Of a stretch of DNA of 64,000 bases, positions 17,058 through 25,399 are shown piece by piece. Each line of letters opens with the position of its first letter. Positions within the stretch are counted from its first letter, which is position 1. The stretch comes from Nocardia caishijiensis NBRC 108228 (lineage in GTDB: Bacteria; Actinomycetota; Actinomycetes; Mycobacteriales; Mycobacteriaceae). A program made the translations under genes and the position numbers. Where the stretch lies: positions 1 to 64,000 of the forward strand of contig NZ_BDBE01000036.1 in assembly GCF_001612825.1 (NCBI RefSeq). The letters are read 5' to 3'. The notes under the pieces were generated by a model that was given only the letters and a program-made list of their open reading frames with translations, was not told the DNA's origin and searched no databases.

Positions 17058-17420
17058 ATGACCGCGGCACTCGTGTTCGCGGGGGGAATGCTCGGCGCCC
17101 CCGCACGTTATCTCGTCGATCGGGCGGTCTCGGTGCGGTTTCCGGCCGCGATGCCGTGGGGGACGTTGACGGTTAACATTGTCGGTTCGGCGTTGCTCGG
17201 GGGCCTGATCGGCGCGAGCGCGGGCAGTACGCTGCTGGCGCTCGCGGGAACCGGTTTCTGTGGTGCGCTGACCACGTTCAGCACATTCGGTTACGAGACC
17301 GTCCGTCTGGTGACCGAGGGCGCCTACGCGTACGCCGTCGGCAATGTCGCGATCAGTGTCGCGGCCAGCCTGGCCTCGGTGTACGCCGCCGCGTCCCTGA
17401 CCAACTGGTTGTGCGCATGA
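17058..17420 (+). CDS. crcB: Fluoride channel CrcB/Fluc, second subunit
   Basis: A 120-residue partner of the preceding gene with GGMLGAPARYLVDR, TVNIVGSALLGGL and GALTTFSTFGYE. The start is uncertain. GTG 16983 would overlap the first crcB stop and add 25 Asp/Gly-rich residues, but the codon third positions of that stretch are GC-poor for this genome, so I prefer ATG 17058. A short frame beginning at ATG 17020, behind GGAAGGGGG, ends at 17061 and overlaps this ATG, which could couple translation. Confidence 0.85.
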   Translation: MTAALVFAGGMLGAPARYLVDRAVSVRFPAAMPWGTLTVNIVGSALLGGLIGASAGSTLLALAGTGFCGALTTFSTFGYETVRLVTEGAYAYAVGNVAISVAASLASVYAAASLTNWLCA

Positions 17421-17467
17421 TCCTCATGACCAGCCGCGCCCAGCCGACACGGAAGGGAACACCCACC

Positions 17468-19105
17468 ATGGCCCACGATCGCGCCGGACGGCCCGCCCGC
17501 CCGACCGACCTGGTGGATATCGCTCACCTGGTCACCGCGTACTACAGTCGCGTGCCCGATCCGGCCGAACCGAGTCAGCAGGTGGTCTTCGGCACCTCGG
17601 GTCACCGCGGTTCCAGCGAGGACAGCGCGTTCAACGAGGCGCACATCATGGCCATCACCCAGGCGATCGTCGAATACCGTGCCACCCGCGACATCACCGG
17701 TCCCGTGTACCTCGCGCGCGACACCCACGCCCTGTCCGAACCGGCGTGGACCACCGCCCTCGAGGTCCTCGCGGGCAACGACGTCACCGCTGTGATCGAC
17801 GCGCGCGGCCGCTACACCCCCACGCCCGCGCTGAGTCATGCGGTGCTGCGCCACAATCAGGGCGGAACCAAGCACCAGGCCGACGGCATCGTGGTGACCC
17901 CGTCGCACAATCCGCCGCGCGACGGCGGCTTCAAATACAACCCGCCACACGGCGGTCCCGCCGACACCAAGGCCACCGACGCCATCGCCGCGCGCGCCAA
18001 CGAACTGCTGCGCGGCGGACTCGCCGAGGTGAAGCGCGTGTCGCTGGAGCAGGCGATGAAGACCCATGTGCAGCGCTACGACTACCTCGACCACTACGTC
18101 GCCGATCTGCCGAACGCGCTGAACCTGGACGCGATTCGCGGCGCGGGCATCCGCATGGGTGCCGACCCGATGGGCGGGGCCAGCGTGGACTACTGGGAGG
18201 AGATCGGACAGCGCTTCGATCTCGAACTCGAGGTGGTCAACCCGTTCGTCGACCCCACCTGGCGTTTCATGACCCTCGACAGCGACGGCAAGATCAGGAT
18301 GGACCCGTCCTCCCGCCATGCCATGGCCGGACTGGTCGGCATCAAGGACGACTACGACATCTCCACCGGCAACGACGCCGACGCCGACCGCCACGGCATC
18401 GTCACCCCCGACGGGGGCCTGATGAACCCCAACCACTTCCTCGCGGTGGCGATCGAATACCTGATCGCCAACCGGATGTGGTGGGACGCGCTCACCAAGG
18501 TCGGCAAGACCGTCGTCACGTCCTCCATGGTCGACCGGGTCGTCGGCGTGCTCGGCCGCGACGTGTACGAGGTGCCGGTCGGTTTCAAGTGGTTCGTGCC
18601 CGGATTGTTCAGTGGCAGTTTGGCTTTCGGCGGTGAGGAGAGCGCGGGCGCGTCGTTCCTGCGGATGGACGGCACCGTGTGGACCACCGACAAGGACGGC
18701 ATCCTGCTCGCGCTGCTGGCCGCCGAGATCGCGGCGGTCACCGGCCAGACCCCGTCGGCCCGCTACGGCGAGCTCGAACGTCAGCACGGTAGCCCCGCGT
18801 ACGCGCGCATCGACGCCGTCGCCACCAGCGAGCAGAAGGCCAAGCTCGCGCGGCTCAGCGCCGAGGCCATCACCGGCACCGAGATCGCCGGTGAGGAGAT
18901 CACCGGCATCCTCACCACCGCGCGCGGCAACGGCGCACCGCTCGGCGGCTTGAAGGTGACCACGGAGAACGCCTGGTTCGCCGCCCGCCCGTCGGGTACC
19001 GAGGACAAGTACAAGATCTACGCCGAATCCTTCCTCGGTGCCGAGCACCTGACCCAGGTGCAGGCCGCCGCCGAGGAGATGGTGAATCAGGCGCTGACCG
19101 AGTGA
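17468..19105 (+). CDS. pgm: Phosphoglucomutase (alpha-D-glucose phosphate-specific)
   Basis: A 545-residue enzyme closely similar to E. coli Pgm: it starts MAHDRAGRPA and has FGTSGHRGSS near residue 40. The active-site phosphoserine loop is TPSHNPPRDGG (about 145-155), the metal-binding loop is NDADADRHG, the sugar-binding loop is GGEESAGASF, and the phosphate-binding loop is RPSGTEDKYKIY. It interconverts glucose-1-phosphate and glucose-6-phosphate for glycogen, trehalose and cell-wall sugars. ATG 17468 follows GGAAGGGA by nine bases. Confidence 0.96.
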   Translation: MAHDRAGRPARPTDLVDIAHLVTAYYSRVPDPAEPSQQVVFGTSGHRGSSEDSAFNEAHIMAITQAIVEYRATRDITGPVYLARDTHALSEPAWTTALEVLAGNDVTAVIDARGRYTPTPALSHAVLRHNQGGTKHQADGIVVTPSHNPPRDGGFKYNPPHGGPADTKATDAIAARANELLRGGLAEVKRVSLEQAMKTHVQRYDYLDHYVADLPNALNLDAIRGAGIRMGADPMGGASVDYWEEIGQRFDLELEVVNPFVDPTWRFMTLDSDGKIRMDPSSRHAMAGLVGIKDDYDISTGNDADADRHGIVTPDGGLMNPNHFLAVAIEYLIANRMWWDALTKVGKTVVTSSMVDRVVGVLGRDVYEVPVGFKWFVPGLFSGSLAFGGEESAGASFLRMDGTVWTTDKDGILLALLAAEIAAVTGQTPSARYGELERQHGSPAYARIDAVATSEQKAKLARLSAEAITGTEIAGEEITGILTTARGNGAPLGGLKVTTENAWFAARPSGTEDKYKIYAESFLGAEHLTQVQAAAEEMVNQALTE

Positions 19106-20427
19106 GTACCGCGACGAAGGTTCGACTACCCGCCGAGATCTGGGTGCTGATCGCGGCCGCGTTCGTCATCGCCCTCGGCTTCGGTCTGGTGGCGCCTGTG
19201 CTGCCGCAGTACGCCCGCGAGTTCGGCGTCGGCATCGCCGCCGCGTCGGCGATCGTGAGTGCCTTCGCGCTGATGCGGCTACTGTTCGCTCCCGCCAGCG
19301 GGCGTCTGGTGCAGAAGCTCGGCGAGCGGCGGGTGTATCTGGCGGGCATCCTCATCGTCGCGGTGTCGACCGGTGCGTGCGCGCTGGCGCAGACGTATTG
19401 GCAACTGCTGGTGTTGCGTTCGCTCGGCGGCATCGGGTCGACGATGTTCACGGTGTCGTCGATGGCGTTGATCATCCGCGTGTCCCCACCCGCCGCGCGC
19501 GGCCGGGTGTCCGGGGTGTATTCGACCAGTTTCCTGATCGGTTCGCTGGTCGGCCCGCTCGTCGGTGGCGGGCTGGCCGGGCTCGGCTTGCGCGCGCCGT
19601 TCGTCATCTACGCGATCGCCCTGCTCGTGGTGTGCGTGATCGTGTTCGCGGGCCTGCGCGAGTCGCCGGTGCTGCGGGACGACAGTGCCACCGCCACCCC
19701 CGAGCTCACCTTCCGGCAGGGCTGGTCCGAACCCGCCTACCGCGCGGTGCTGCTGTCGAGTTTCGCGGGCGGCGTCGCCGTGTTCGGGGTGCGGATGGCG
19801 TTCGTCCCGCTGCTGGTGGTGGAGACCCTGCGGCAGGAACCCGGCATGGCTGGCGTGGCGCTCACCGTGTTCGCGGCGGGCAACGGCGCGGTGCTGTTCG
19901 CCTCGGGCAGGTTGTCCGACCGGCTCGGCCGCAAACCCTTCCTCATCCTCGGTTCCACGATCTGCGCGGTCGGCACCGGCGCGCTCGGCTTCGCCCCGTC
20001 GCTGCCGTGGTTCCTGTTCGCCTCGTTCGTTGCGGGCATCGGTTCGGGCATGTTCAGTCCGGTGCAGCAGGCGGCACTGGCCGATGTGCTCGGCAACCGG
20101 GCGCGCGGCGGACCGGTGCTCGCGGCGTTCCAGATGGCCGCCGACCTGGGCGCGGTCGTCGGCCCGATCGTCATCGGTGAGGTGGCCGATCGCACGTCCT
20201 TCGGCGTCGGCATGGCGGTCACCGGTGCGGTGCTCGCGGTGTCGGCGGCGGTGTGGGTGGTCACCCCGGAGCCGTCGCGGATCGTGCACCCCGAGGACCC
20301 CCAGCACCCCGACCACGCGGGCGACGGCCTCGACCCGCGGTGCACCTGCGACGGCCCCGACGGGTCACCCGTCGTGCGTGATGGCCTGGTCCCGGCAGGC
20401 TGCCGTCCGGTCGGCATGGAGAAATAG
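19102..20427 (+). CDS. MFS transporter (12-TM drug/metabolite type)
   Basis: A 441-residue major facilitator with twelve hydrophobic segments. Motif A appears twice (SGRLVQKLGERRVYLAG after helix 2; SGRLSDRLGRKPFLIL after helix 8). The hydrophilic tail of about 50 residues is His/Asp/Pro-rich and contains CTCDGPDG, an unusual cytoplasmic extension that might bind metal. The GTG start at 19102 overlaps the pgm stop (GTGA), indicating co-translation. The substrate is unknown. Confidence 0.85.
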   Translation: MSTATKVRLPAEIWVLIAAAFVIALGFGLVAPVLPQYAREFGVGIAAASAIVSAFALMRLLFAPASGRLVQKLGERRVYLAGILIVAVSTGACALAQTYWQLLVLRSLGGIGSTMFTVSSMALIIRVSPPAARGRVSGVYSTSFLIGSLVGPLVGGGLAGLGLRAPFVIYAIALLVVCVIVFAGLRESPVLRDDSATATPELTFRQGWSEPAYRAVLLSSFAGGVAVFGVRMAFVPLLVVETLRQEPGMAGVALTVFAAGNGAVLFASGRLSDRLGRKPFLILGSTICAVGTGALGFAPSLPWFLFASFVAGIGSGMFSPVQQAALADVLGNRARGGPVLAAFQMAADLGAVVGPIVIGEVADRTSFGVGMAVTGAVLAVSAAVWVVTPEPSRIVHPEDPQHPDHAGDGLDPRCTCDGPDGSPVVRDGLVPAGCRPVGMEK

Positions 20428-20433
20428 CTGGTA

Positions 20434-20476
20434 GAGCCGATATCGGTGTGCCCGGACGGCGCGCCGATATCGGCTC
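20434..20476. repeat. 13-bp inverted repeat, terminator or operator
   Basis: GAGCCGATATCGG (20434-20446) and its perfect complement (20464-20476) flank a 17-base GC-rich loop between the MFS stop and the start of the thioredoxin-like gene. It has no T-run. It may be a weak terminator or a hairpin in the leader of the next gene. Confidence 0.5.
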
Positions 20477-20492
20477 GAGGCAGAGTGGACGG

Positions 20493-21230
20493 GTGAGCAC
20501 AGCCGGTTCTTCGCACAATCCACGTCCCGTCTCGAGCAACACCACCTACGCCCTCGGCGCGGTGGCTCTCGTCGTGATCGGGTTGATCGTGTTCGCCGCC
20601 TACAAGTGGAGCGCCGAACCACCCGGCGTCCGCAACGACGGCTACGGCGCCGTCCGCGAGGCCGCGGTGCAGGTCACCACCACCCCCGAGGGCGTGATCC
20701 GGCTCGGTCGCCCCGACGCCGCGAAGACCATCGACATCTTCGAAGACCCGCTGTGCCCCGCCTGCGGTGTGATGGAGACCAGCTACGGCCAGGAACTCGC
20801 CCAGAAGATCGATGAGGGCAAGCTCGCCGTGAACTACCACCTCGTCGCCTTCCTCGACGACCAGTCCAAGAGCAAGGACTACTCCACCCGCGCCATAGCC
20901 GCGAACCTCTGCGTCGCCCAGACAGGTTCTGGCCCCACCTACGGCAAGTTCCACAAGGCACTGTTCGTCGACCGCCAGCCCGAAGAGGGCGCCGAGGACC
21001 TGAGCAACCCCGCACTCGCCACCCTCGCCACCGAATCCGGCGCCCCCGAGTCCGTCGCCGCCTGCATCACCCACGGCACCCAGCGCGACGCCGCCGCCAC
21101 CACCGCGAAATCGGCCCTCACCGACCTCGACACCCGCACCGGCAACAAATCCGCCACCCCCACCATCTACGACGGCACCACCACCATCGACTGGCGCGAC
21201 GAGAACTGGGTGACCACCCTCGCCCCCTGA
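20493..21230 (+). CDS. Membrane-anchored DsbA-like thioredoxin protein
   Basis: A 245-residue protein with an N-terminal membrane anchor (about residues 19-37, YALGAVALVVIGLIVFAAY) and an extracytoplasmic DsbA-type thioredoxin domain (Thioredoxin_4). The redox motif CPAC is in EDPLCPACGVMETSYG, and the cis-Pro loop is SATPTIYDGTTT. A lone extra Cys pair (LCVAQ, ACITH) lies in the helical insert. These proteins make or isomerise disulfides in exported proteins; Mycobacterium has related DsbA-like proteins. The GTG start at 20493 puts the anchor at the expected distance. Confidence 0.87.
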   Translation: MSTAGSSHNPRPVSSNTTYALGAVALVVIGLIVFAAYKWSAEPPGVRNDGYGAVREAAVQVTTTPEGVIRLGRPDAAKTIDIFEDPLCPACGVMETSYGQELAQKIDEGKLAVNYHLVAFLDDQSKSKDYSTRAIAANLCVAQTGSGPTYGKFHKALFVDRQPEEGAEDLSNPALATLATESGAPESVAACITHGTQRDAAATTAKSALTDLDTRTGNKSATPTIYDGTTTIDWRDENWVTTLAP

Positions 21231-21338
21231 CCCACGTGAGGTTGCGCACATCCTAGACCTCCCTAGCGCCCCCCGCTCGTAACCCCGCCCCCCGAACCCC
21301 CTCCCATACTGCCCCGTTTTCGCCCCCTACCAGCCGAT

Positions 21339-21368
21339 TTGTTCTCCCGGAGAACCATGGTGTAACTT
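21339..21368 (+). promoter_or_regulatory. Promoter of tRNA-Ala
   Basis: TTGTTC (21339-21344) and TAACTT (21363-21368) are spaced 18 bp, with the mature tRNA starting about 40 bases further on. A perfect GTTCTC-CCG-GAGAAC inverted repeat (21341-21355) lies within the spacer region. Confidence 0.45.
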
Positions 21369-21408
21369 CATTCAGGCAGCAGCGAGAGCGGCTGAAACAA
21401 AAGAACAC

Positions 21409-21481
21409 GGGGCTATGGCGCAGCTGGTAGCGCACCACACTGGCAGTGTGGGGGTCAGGGGTTCGAGTCCCCTTAGCTCCA
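21409..21481 (+). tRNA. tRNA-Ala (anticodon GGC)
   Basis: Seventy-three bases fold as a complete cloverleaf. Acceptor GGGGCTA pairs with TAGCTCC; the anticodon stem CCACA/TGTGG encloses the loop CTGGCAG with anticodon GGC; the T-arm is AGGGG-TTCGAGT-CCCCT; the discriminator is A, with CCA not encoded. Its 3' half is the insertion site of two integrative elements and is duplicated at 28581 and 37612. Confidence 0.96.
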
Positions 21482-21482
21482 C
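21447..21482 (+). repeat. Attachment-site repeat 1 (within tRNA-Ala)
   Basis: Thirty-six bases beginning TGTGGGGGTCAGGGG and ending CTTAGCTCCAC, identical to the copies at 28581 and 37612. It covers the anticodon-stem 3' strand through the acceptor end, the usual crossover region for tRNA-targeting tyrosine integrases. Confidence 0.88.
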
Positions 21483-21490
21483 AGAAATAG

Positions 21491-21531
21491 CAGGTCAGGC
21501 CCGGTCATAGACCGGGTCTGACCTGTTTTTT
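21491..21531 (+). terminator. Terminator after tRNA-Ala (element A left end)
   Basis: A 16-bp stem starting CAGGTCAGGCCCGGTC with an ATA loop and six Ts. It is nearly identical to the hairpin at 28625, so it was brought in by the element and replaces the native terminator. Confidence 0.88.
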
Positions 21532-21545
21532 GCGGTTCAGCCCCC

Positions 21546-21561
21546 GGTTACCCCCCGCTTT
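21546..21561. promoter_or_regulatory. Candidate integrase arm-type site, element A left end
   Basis: GGTTACCCCCCGCTTT. Close relatives occur at the left end of B (28681) and inside both right-end blocks (28143 GGTAACCCCCCGCTTT, 37171 GGTAACCCCGCGCTTT). A motif at matching places in both ends of both elements is what arm-type integrase sites look like. Confidence 0.42.
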
Positions 21562-21702
21562 GGCTGTATGTCTGATTGATTCGGCCCGTCCGAACTTGTC
21601 GTGGTTCGATGCACTGCGACGGATCGAAATCGGCACTAGTCGCCACAAGATCTTGTCCGGAGTCGGTCTGGCGTCAGCCTGACCGCTGCCGCTCGCGATG
21701 GG

Positions 21703-21951
21703 TTAGGCGCTACGTCTGCCGTGCCAAGCCCGAATCGCGATGGCTGTGGCGGCACCCACGGCGGCAATAACCGCGGCATTGGCGTTGCCGAACACGACGA
21801 GGGCAACCAATGCGGTCAGTATCAGTGTCAGCGCGAGAAGATCGACGGCCGCGCCGGGCCACGACATCGGGACTGGCACAGGGGGACTCTGGGTACCCCT
21901 CTTGACGACGCCGGGCTGCGGCTGGACGGCCCGGGGGGAACGGCGTGGCAC
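21703..21951 (-). CDS. Small two-helix membrane protein of element A
   Basis: An 82-residue protein with a basic Pro/Arg-rich N-terminal third and two hydrophobic segments (DLLALTLILTALVALVVFG and AAVIAAVGAATAIAI), ending HGRRSA. GTG 21951 has a perfect AGGAGG five bases upstream, which decides the start. It diverges from the XRE-type regulator at 22147. Small membrane proteins in actinobacterial integrative elements are often transfer or spread proteins (Spd-like), but no family match is clear, so the function is unknown. Confidence 0.6.
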   Translation of the reverse strand: MPRRSPRAVQPQPGVVKRGTQSPPVPVPMSWPGAAVDLLALTLILTALVALVVFGNANAAVIAAVGAATAIAIRAWHGRRSA

Positions 21952-22146
21952 TGCTACCTCCTGTTTTCGTACTTTGAGTCTGTTTACGGTGCTTAGTGCC
22001 GGATAGGCGTTCGGCGGTCGTGCTGAAACAAGGTTGGCAGCAACGGATTTCCCGGGCAAACTCTTCTCAGGTGCTCTGCTGAACTGGTGAGACACCGCTG
22101 ATGTGAAGTAGATGCCAGGTTGAAAAGATGTTGCCAAGGGTCGTCA

Positions 22147-22899
22147 ATGGCGAAGCGCCGTCTCCGGAAGCCGGGTGTGCCCTCGGGTGCCCGGTTGTCG
22201 TTCTTCCTGTACTTGCAGCGGCTGATAACCGAGTGTGGCGACAAGTCCACCACTGAACTGGGGCGGATGGCCGGATACTCCCACCAGACCGTATACAAGG
22301 CGCTGACCGGCCCACGGATGCCTGCGCGTGCGATGACCGAGGCGCTTGTCGGTGCACTTGCGTGCCAGTCCGAGGTGGACAAGGTGATGAGGCTGTGGAG
22401 CCTCGGTGTTCATGAAGAGCGCAACCTACACGAGGAACCTCTCATCGCTCAGGAACAGCCCATCCGCGTGAGTAGTCCTCAGACTGAGCTTCCCCTCCGC
22501 CAGCCGGCCCGATCCACGAAGCTGGATCGGGCTCGCGCTGCTGCGGCGGCAAAGGGCGATACGGGCGGTGAGCCACCTCAGAAGCCCTACGACCACCTCA
22601 TAGCCAGTCTCGACAGCATGGGTGTGTCTGCCGCCCATTACAACATGCGTCTGCAACTCGCGCACCGCATTTGGTCGTGCCTGCACAGCGCGGGCGTTAC
22701 CCCGGAGATGTTCCAATCTGAGTCGACACGTACCGGCCTGCCCGGCTGGATGGCTGCTGAGACGATGCCAAATCGGCAGCAACTACTGAACTTCGTCTAC
22801 GAACTCCGACCGGCGGAGGAAGTACGAGATGCGCTGATGGCTGCATACACCAGCGCAGTCGCCGAACGGGAGGAGTTCGGGAAGGCTGGTGCTCCGTAG
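22147..22899 (+). CDS. XRE-type helix-turn-helix regulator of element A
   Basis: A 250-residue protein with an N-terminal HTH (about residues 10-75: FFLYLQRLITECGDKSTTEL then GYSHQTVYKALTGPRMP), a charged, Pro-rich linker (about 95-150), and a helical C-terminal domain of unknown type (YDHLIASLDSMGVSAAHYNM onward). ATG 22147 has AAGGG six bases upstream. Position next to the left end and divergent from a small membrane gene suggests control of element genes or a defence-type cargo; no target site is evident. Confidence 0.74.
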   Translation: MAKRRLRKPGVPSGARLSFFLYLQRLITECGDKSTTELGRMAGYSHQTVYKALTGPRMPARAMTEALVGALACQSEVDKVMRLWSLGVHEERNLHEEPLIAQEQPIRVSSPQTELPLRQPARSTKLDRARAAAAAKGDTGGEPPQKPYDHLIASLDSMGVSAAHYNMRLQLAHRIWSCLHSAGVTPEMFQSESTRTGLPGWMAAETMPNRQQLLNFVYELRPAEEVRDALMAAYTSAVAEREEFGKAGAP

Positions 22900-23271
22900 T
22901 CGAGCCTGGTCAGAGCGCTTTCGGCACACTTTCCGAGGGCCTTCATTCCACCCTCGCGAGAGCCGAACGGCTCGTGCGGTCCCTCGAAATCCGTGCGCGC
23001 GACGGCCTGTAGCCCGACTGGTTGAAGATCCTGGATATGGCGCCGGTCCAGTCGGGTAGTCGCAGGTTCGATTCCTTGGCACGACACGCAGAACATGGGC
23101 AGCTGCAAAACGTCTGGTCATCGCGGAGGCGTGTTCGATTCGATGATGTTGCTTCGGATACGAGCGGGCAATCCGTTGCCTCGGGTATCGGCAATTGAAG
23201 TAATGCTCCGGATGTTTCGCGGGAAGGTTGATCCTAGGTCGGGACGCGGGCGCCGTGTCGGTCGCCGCCGG
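22900..23271. other. Non-coding stretch with the first 72-bp island repeat
   Basis: No supported gene. Bases 23058-23129 are similar (roughly four in five) to 31574-31645 in element B, with no length change. Short overlapping frames across it look like artefacts of the repeat. Confidence 0.5.
23058..23129. repeat. 72-bp conserved motif, element A copy
   Basis: Begins GTAGTCGCAGGTTCG and ends CTGGTCATCGCGGA; the copy at 31574-31645 begins GTCGTCGCAGGTTGG and has the same end. Shared by both elements in a non-coding position; role unknown (transfer origin, regulatory RNA or recombination site are options). Confidence 0.6.
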
Positions 23272-23760
23272 TCAGGTGCCTAGTCTCAGCTTCGCCCCGG
23301 TGCGTCGCATCATCTCGAACGGGTCCATGCAGGTGGCACCGATCGCGGCGCACGCGTCAGGGATTTTCACCCGCTTCCGCGAGTTGGGGTCCGGCCTCTC
23401 GTGGGTGACCAGCACAAGGTTGTGACCGCGCGCGTGAGCCACCAGTTGGTAATCGGCCTGGTTGCCTGCGAACTCCGCGAGTGCTGCAGGAGTGAAGGTA
23501 CGCGACGCAGCCCACGCAGAGAGAGCCGGGAAGTGAGCCGTCGTGGCCTGATCGATCGACTGGAAGAACGAACTGTTCCTCTGCGCCCAGGCCGAGAGAT
23601 CGTCGGCTCGGCCGACCAGCTCAGTCTTCACCGCCTCAATGCTGCACACTTCGCCCGCAGCATGCGCGCCCTCAAGCCATTCCCAAAACCCGGGGGCGAT
23701 ATCGAAGGCGTAGTAGCGGTTCTTCGCCTCGATGAGAACGTTCGCGTCAACCAGGTACAT
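23272..23760 (-). CDS. PIN-domain DUF4411-like protein (candidate toxin)
   Basis: A 162-residue PIN-fold protein: YLVDANVLIEAKNRYY at the N-terminus supplies the first acidic active-site residue, and the C-terminal LVTHERPDPNSRKRVKIPDA supplies the later Asp/Glu cluster. The pattern (YYAFDIAPGFWEWL, then KIPDACAA) matches DUF4411, a PIN-like family. PIN proteins are usually RNases. The ATG at 23760 overlaps the stop of the upstream gene (TGATG), so the two are co-translated, in the arrangement of regulator followed by nuclease. Function as a toxin is inference. Confidence 0.76.
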   Translation of the reverse strand: MYLVDANVLIEAKNRYYAFDIAPGFWEWLEGAHAAGEVCSIEAVKTELVGRADDLSAWAQRNSSFFQSIDQATTAHFPALSAWAASRTFTPAALAEFAGNQADYQLVAHARGHNLVLVTHERPDPNSRKRVKIPDACAAIGATCMDPFEMMRRTGAKLRLGT

Positions 23761-24917
23761 CAACCGATTCCGATCTCGTCGGCCAGGCGGGCGAAGGTTT
23801 CGTGCTTCTTCGTTCCAAGGAGCTGAAAGGCATCTCGGAAGCTGGTGTCGCCCTGATAGGTGCTAGCGACCACGGCACGCGCGAACTGGCGGCTTAGGCG
23901 CAACGGCTGAGTGTAGTAGTAGTTCCCTCCAGAGTTCTCTCCGCGGAAGCGCTTTGCCAACTCGATGACTGCCTCTCGCTCTGCCTCGTACCGCACCTGA
24001 TAGTCATCCCAGCCGAGGAAACGTGCGTCGAACAGACGCTTGAGGATCACCAACGTGCTCACCCTGTAGCGACGGGCCAGCCGTGTCAGCTCCTGGGGTG
24101 TCAACTCGCCCTGGTAGTCGCGGCGAAGAGCGGCCAGTGGGACCAGGACTTCGGCGGAGACCCGGTTGCACCACAGCTCTTCGGCAACGCCGTCCAACGC
24201 GGTCATCGCCGCGTCGGACAGGGCGCTGCCGCCGAGCCAGACGTGGGCGAGCTCATGGACCAGCGTGAAAATCTGCGCCGCCTTAGTGTCGGTACCGTTG
24301 ACGAAGATCAGCGGCGCCACCGGATCGGACAGAGCGAAGCCCCGGAACTCCTCCGGGTCGAGCACGCGGTGAGTGTCGCCGCCGACGATGCCGTTCACCA
24401 TCACGAGGACGCCGATGGCCTCGGTACGGTCGATCAGCTGCCGCAGCGCATCGTCGGAATTGGCAAAGGCGGTGCGCTCGGTCAGGTCGAAGCCGAGGGC
24501 AGCGCGGATCGCCCGCGCTGCATCCACCGGAGGTGTATCGGTTGTCGCGGAGCCCACGAAATCCAGCTGTGGAGCACCGTGATTCCGTGCGTAGTCGCGG
24601 TACCACTCTTGCCGGGTCTGGCAGATGTAGATCGTGTCCAGCAGGTCCACCGATGGGCGGGGAACCGTCGCGTTGCCGACCGTACGCATGTCCGGAATAG
24701 GCAAAGGCTCGTTCGGGGGCTCGGGCAGGAACAACAGACCGAACGGCGTATGAGTCGCCTGCGCGAAGCTCTCCAACTGCTTTAGGGTCGGCTGACGCTC
24801 GCCGCTGATCCACTCATCGAGTTTCGGGGCACGGCGCTCTATTGTCTCGTCGTCCCAGCCAGCGCGTTCGACGGCCCACTCCAGGAGGCTGGGGGCGACA
24901 CTGACGCGTACCGGCAT
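23760..24917 (-). CDS. XRE regulator fused to ImmA/IrrE metallopeptidase
   Basis: A 385-residue protein. The N-terminal 75 residues form a Cro/C1-type HTH (SLLEWAVERAGWDDETIERR, then EWISGERQPTLKQLESFAQA). The central and C-terminal parts form the ImmA/IrrE (peptidase M78) domain, with the zinc motif HELAHVW near residue 223 and the third ligand probably in EELWCNRVSAEVLVP. ImmA-type proteases cleave their cognate repressors. The gene precedes the PIN-domain gene with an overlapping stop/start, forming a two-gene cassette in element A. ATG 24917 follows GGTGAGG. Confidence 0.85.
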   Translation of the reverse strand: MPVRVSVAPSLLEWAVERAGWDDETIERRAPKLDEWISGERQPTLKQLESFAQATHTPFGLLFLPEPPNEPLPIPDMRTVGNATVPRPSVDLLDTIYICQTRQEWYRDYARNHGAPQLDFVGSATTDTPPVDAARAIRAALGFDLTERTAFANSDDALRQLIDRTEAIGVLVMVNGIVGGDTHRVLDPEEFRGFALSDPVAPLIFVNGTDTKAAQIFTLVHELAHVWLGGSALSDAAMTALDGVAEELWCNRVSAEVLVPLAALRRDYQGELTPQELTRLARRYRVSTLVILKRLFDARFLGWDDYQVRYEAEREAVIELAKRFRGENSGGNYYYTQPLRLSRQFARAVVASTYQGDTSFRDAFQLLGTKKHETFARLADEIGIG

Positions 24918-25186
24918 CGGACCTCACCTCTCCTTGCTTTGCTGCAGTGTGATCAGTTTGGCATGGCTGCCGCTCGTGCGGTATCCGAAGGAGTAAAGCC
25001 GTCTGTCGAGCGATTGAGCAGGTGGTAGCCGGGGTCAGCATGCCCTCCCTCCCAGCGTAGAACGTTGGCGACGCGCCGAATCCTCGCACCTGCGGTTTCA
25101 GCCTCTATCTTGCGAGAGATACCGACAGGCCCTGCGGCGCCGGGTGAACCGTCACGGATTTGGGACCGCTTTGGGCTGTCTCGGCT
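24918..25186. other. Gap upstream of the ImmA/IrrE operon
   Basis: About 270 bp that must hold the promoter of the minus-strand operon. I see no clear -35/-10 pair and no gene. Confidence 0.35.
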
Positions 25187-25398
25187 TGATGTCCGGTACG
25201 CACTTCATACAGGTGTCCAAGTGGCTGGGACACAGCACATTCACCCTCACTTTGAACACCTACGGCGACTGGATCCCCGAAGAGGACGGTGGCGCGACCA
25301 TCCTGCTGCCCGAACCACTCGCCCCGGTGGCTACGTCTGCGCCGGTGGTAGAGGTTCCGTCGAGTGTGGTGCCGCTGTTTGGTCGTCGGTCGGGGTAG
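25187..25398 (+). pseudogene. Tyrosine integrase C-terminal fragment (element A)
   Basis: The frame encodes HFIQVSKWLGHSTFTLTLNT followed by YGDWIPEEDGG. The WLGHS histidine and the tyrosine of the final TY are the last catalytic residues of phage-type tyrosine recombinases. The preceding Arg and His boxes and the whole N-terminal part are missing. The tail ends VVPLFGRRSG and stops at 25398, one base before the minus-strand HNH gene ends. It is a remnant of the integrase that probably placed the element. Confidence 0.72.
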
Positions 25399-25399
25399 T

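Noticed and set aside
22783..23194. Several minus-strand frames crossing the first 72-bp island repeat
   Set aside because: They overlap each other in different frames, carry no domain and resemble known artefacts of repeat or tRNA-like sequence.
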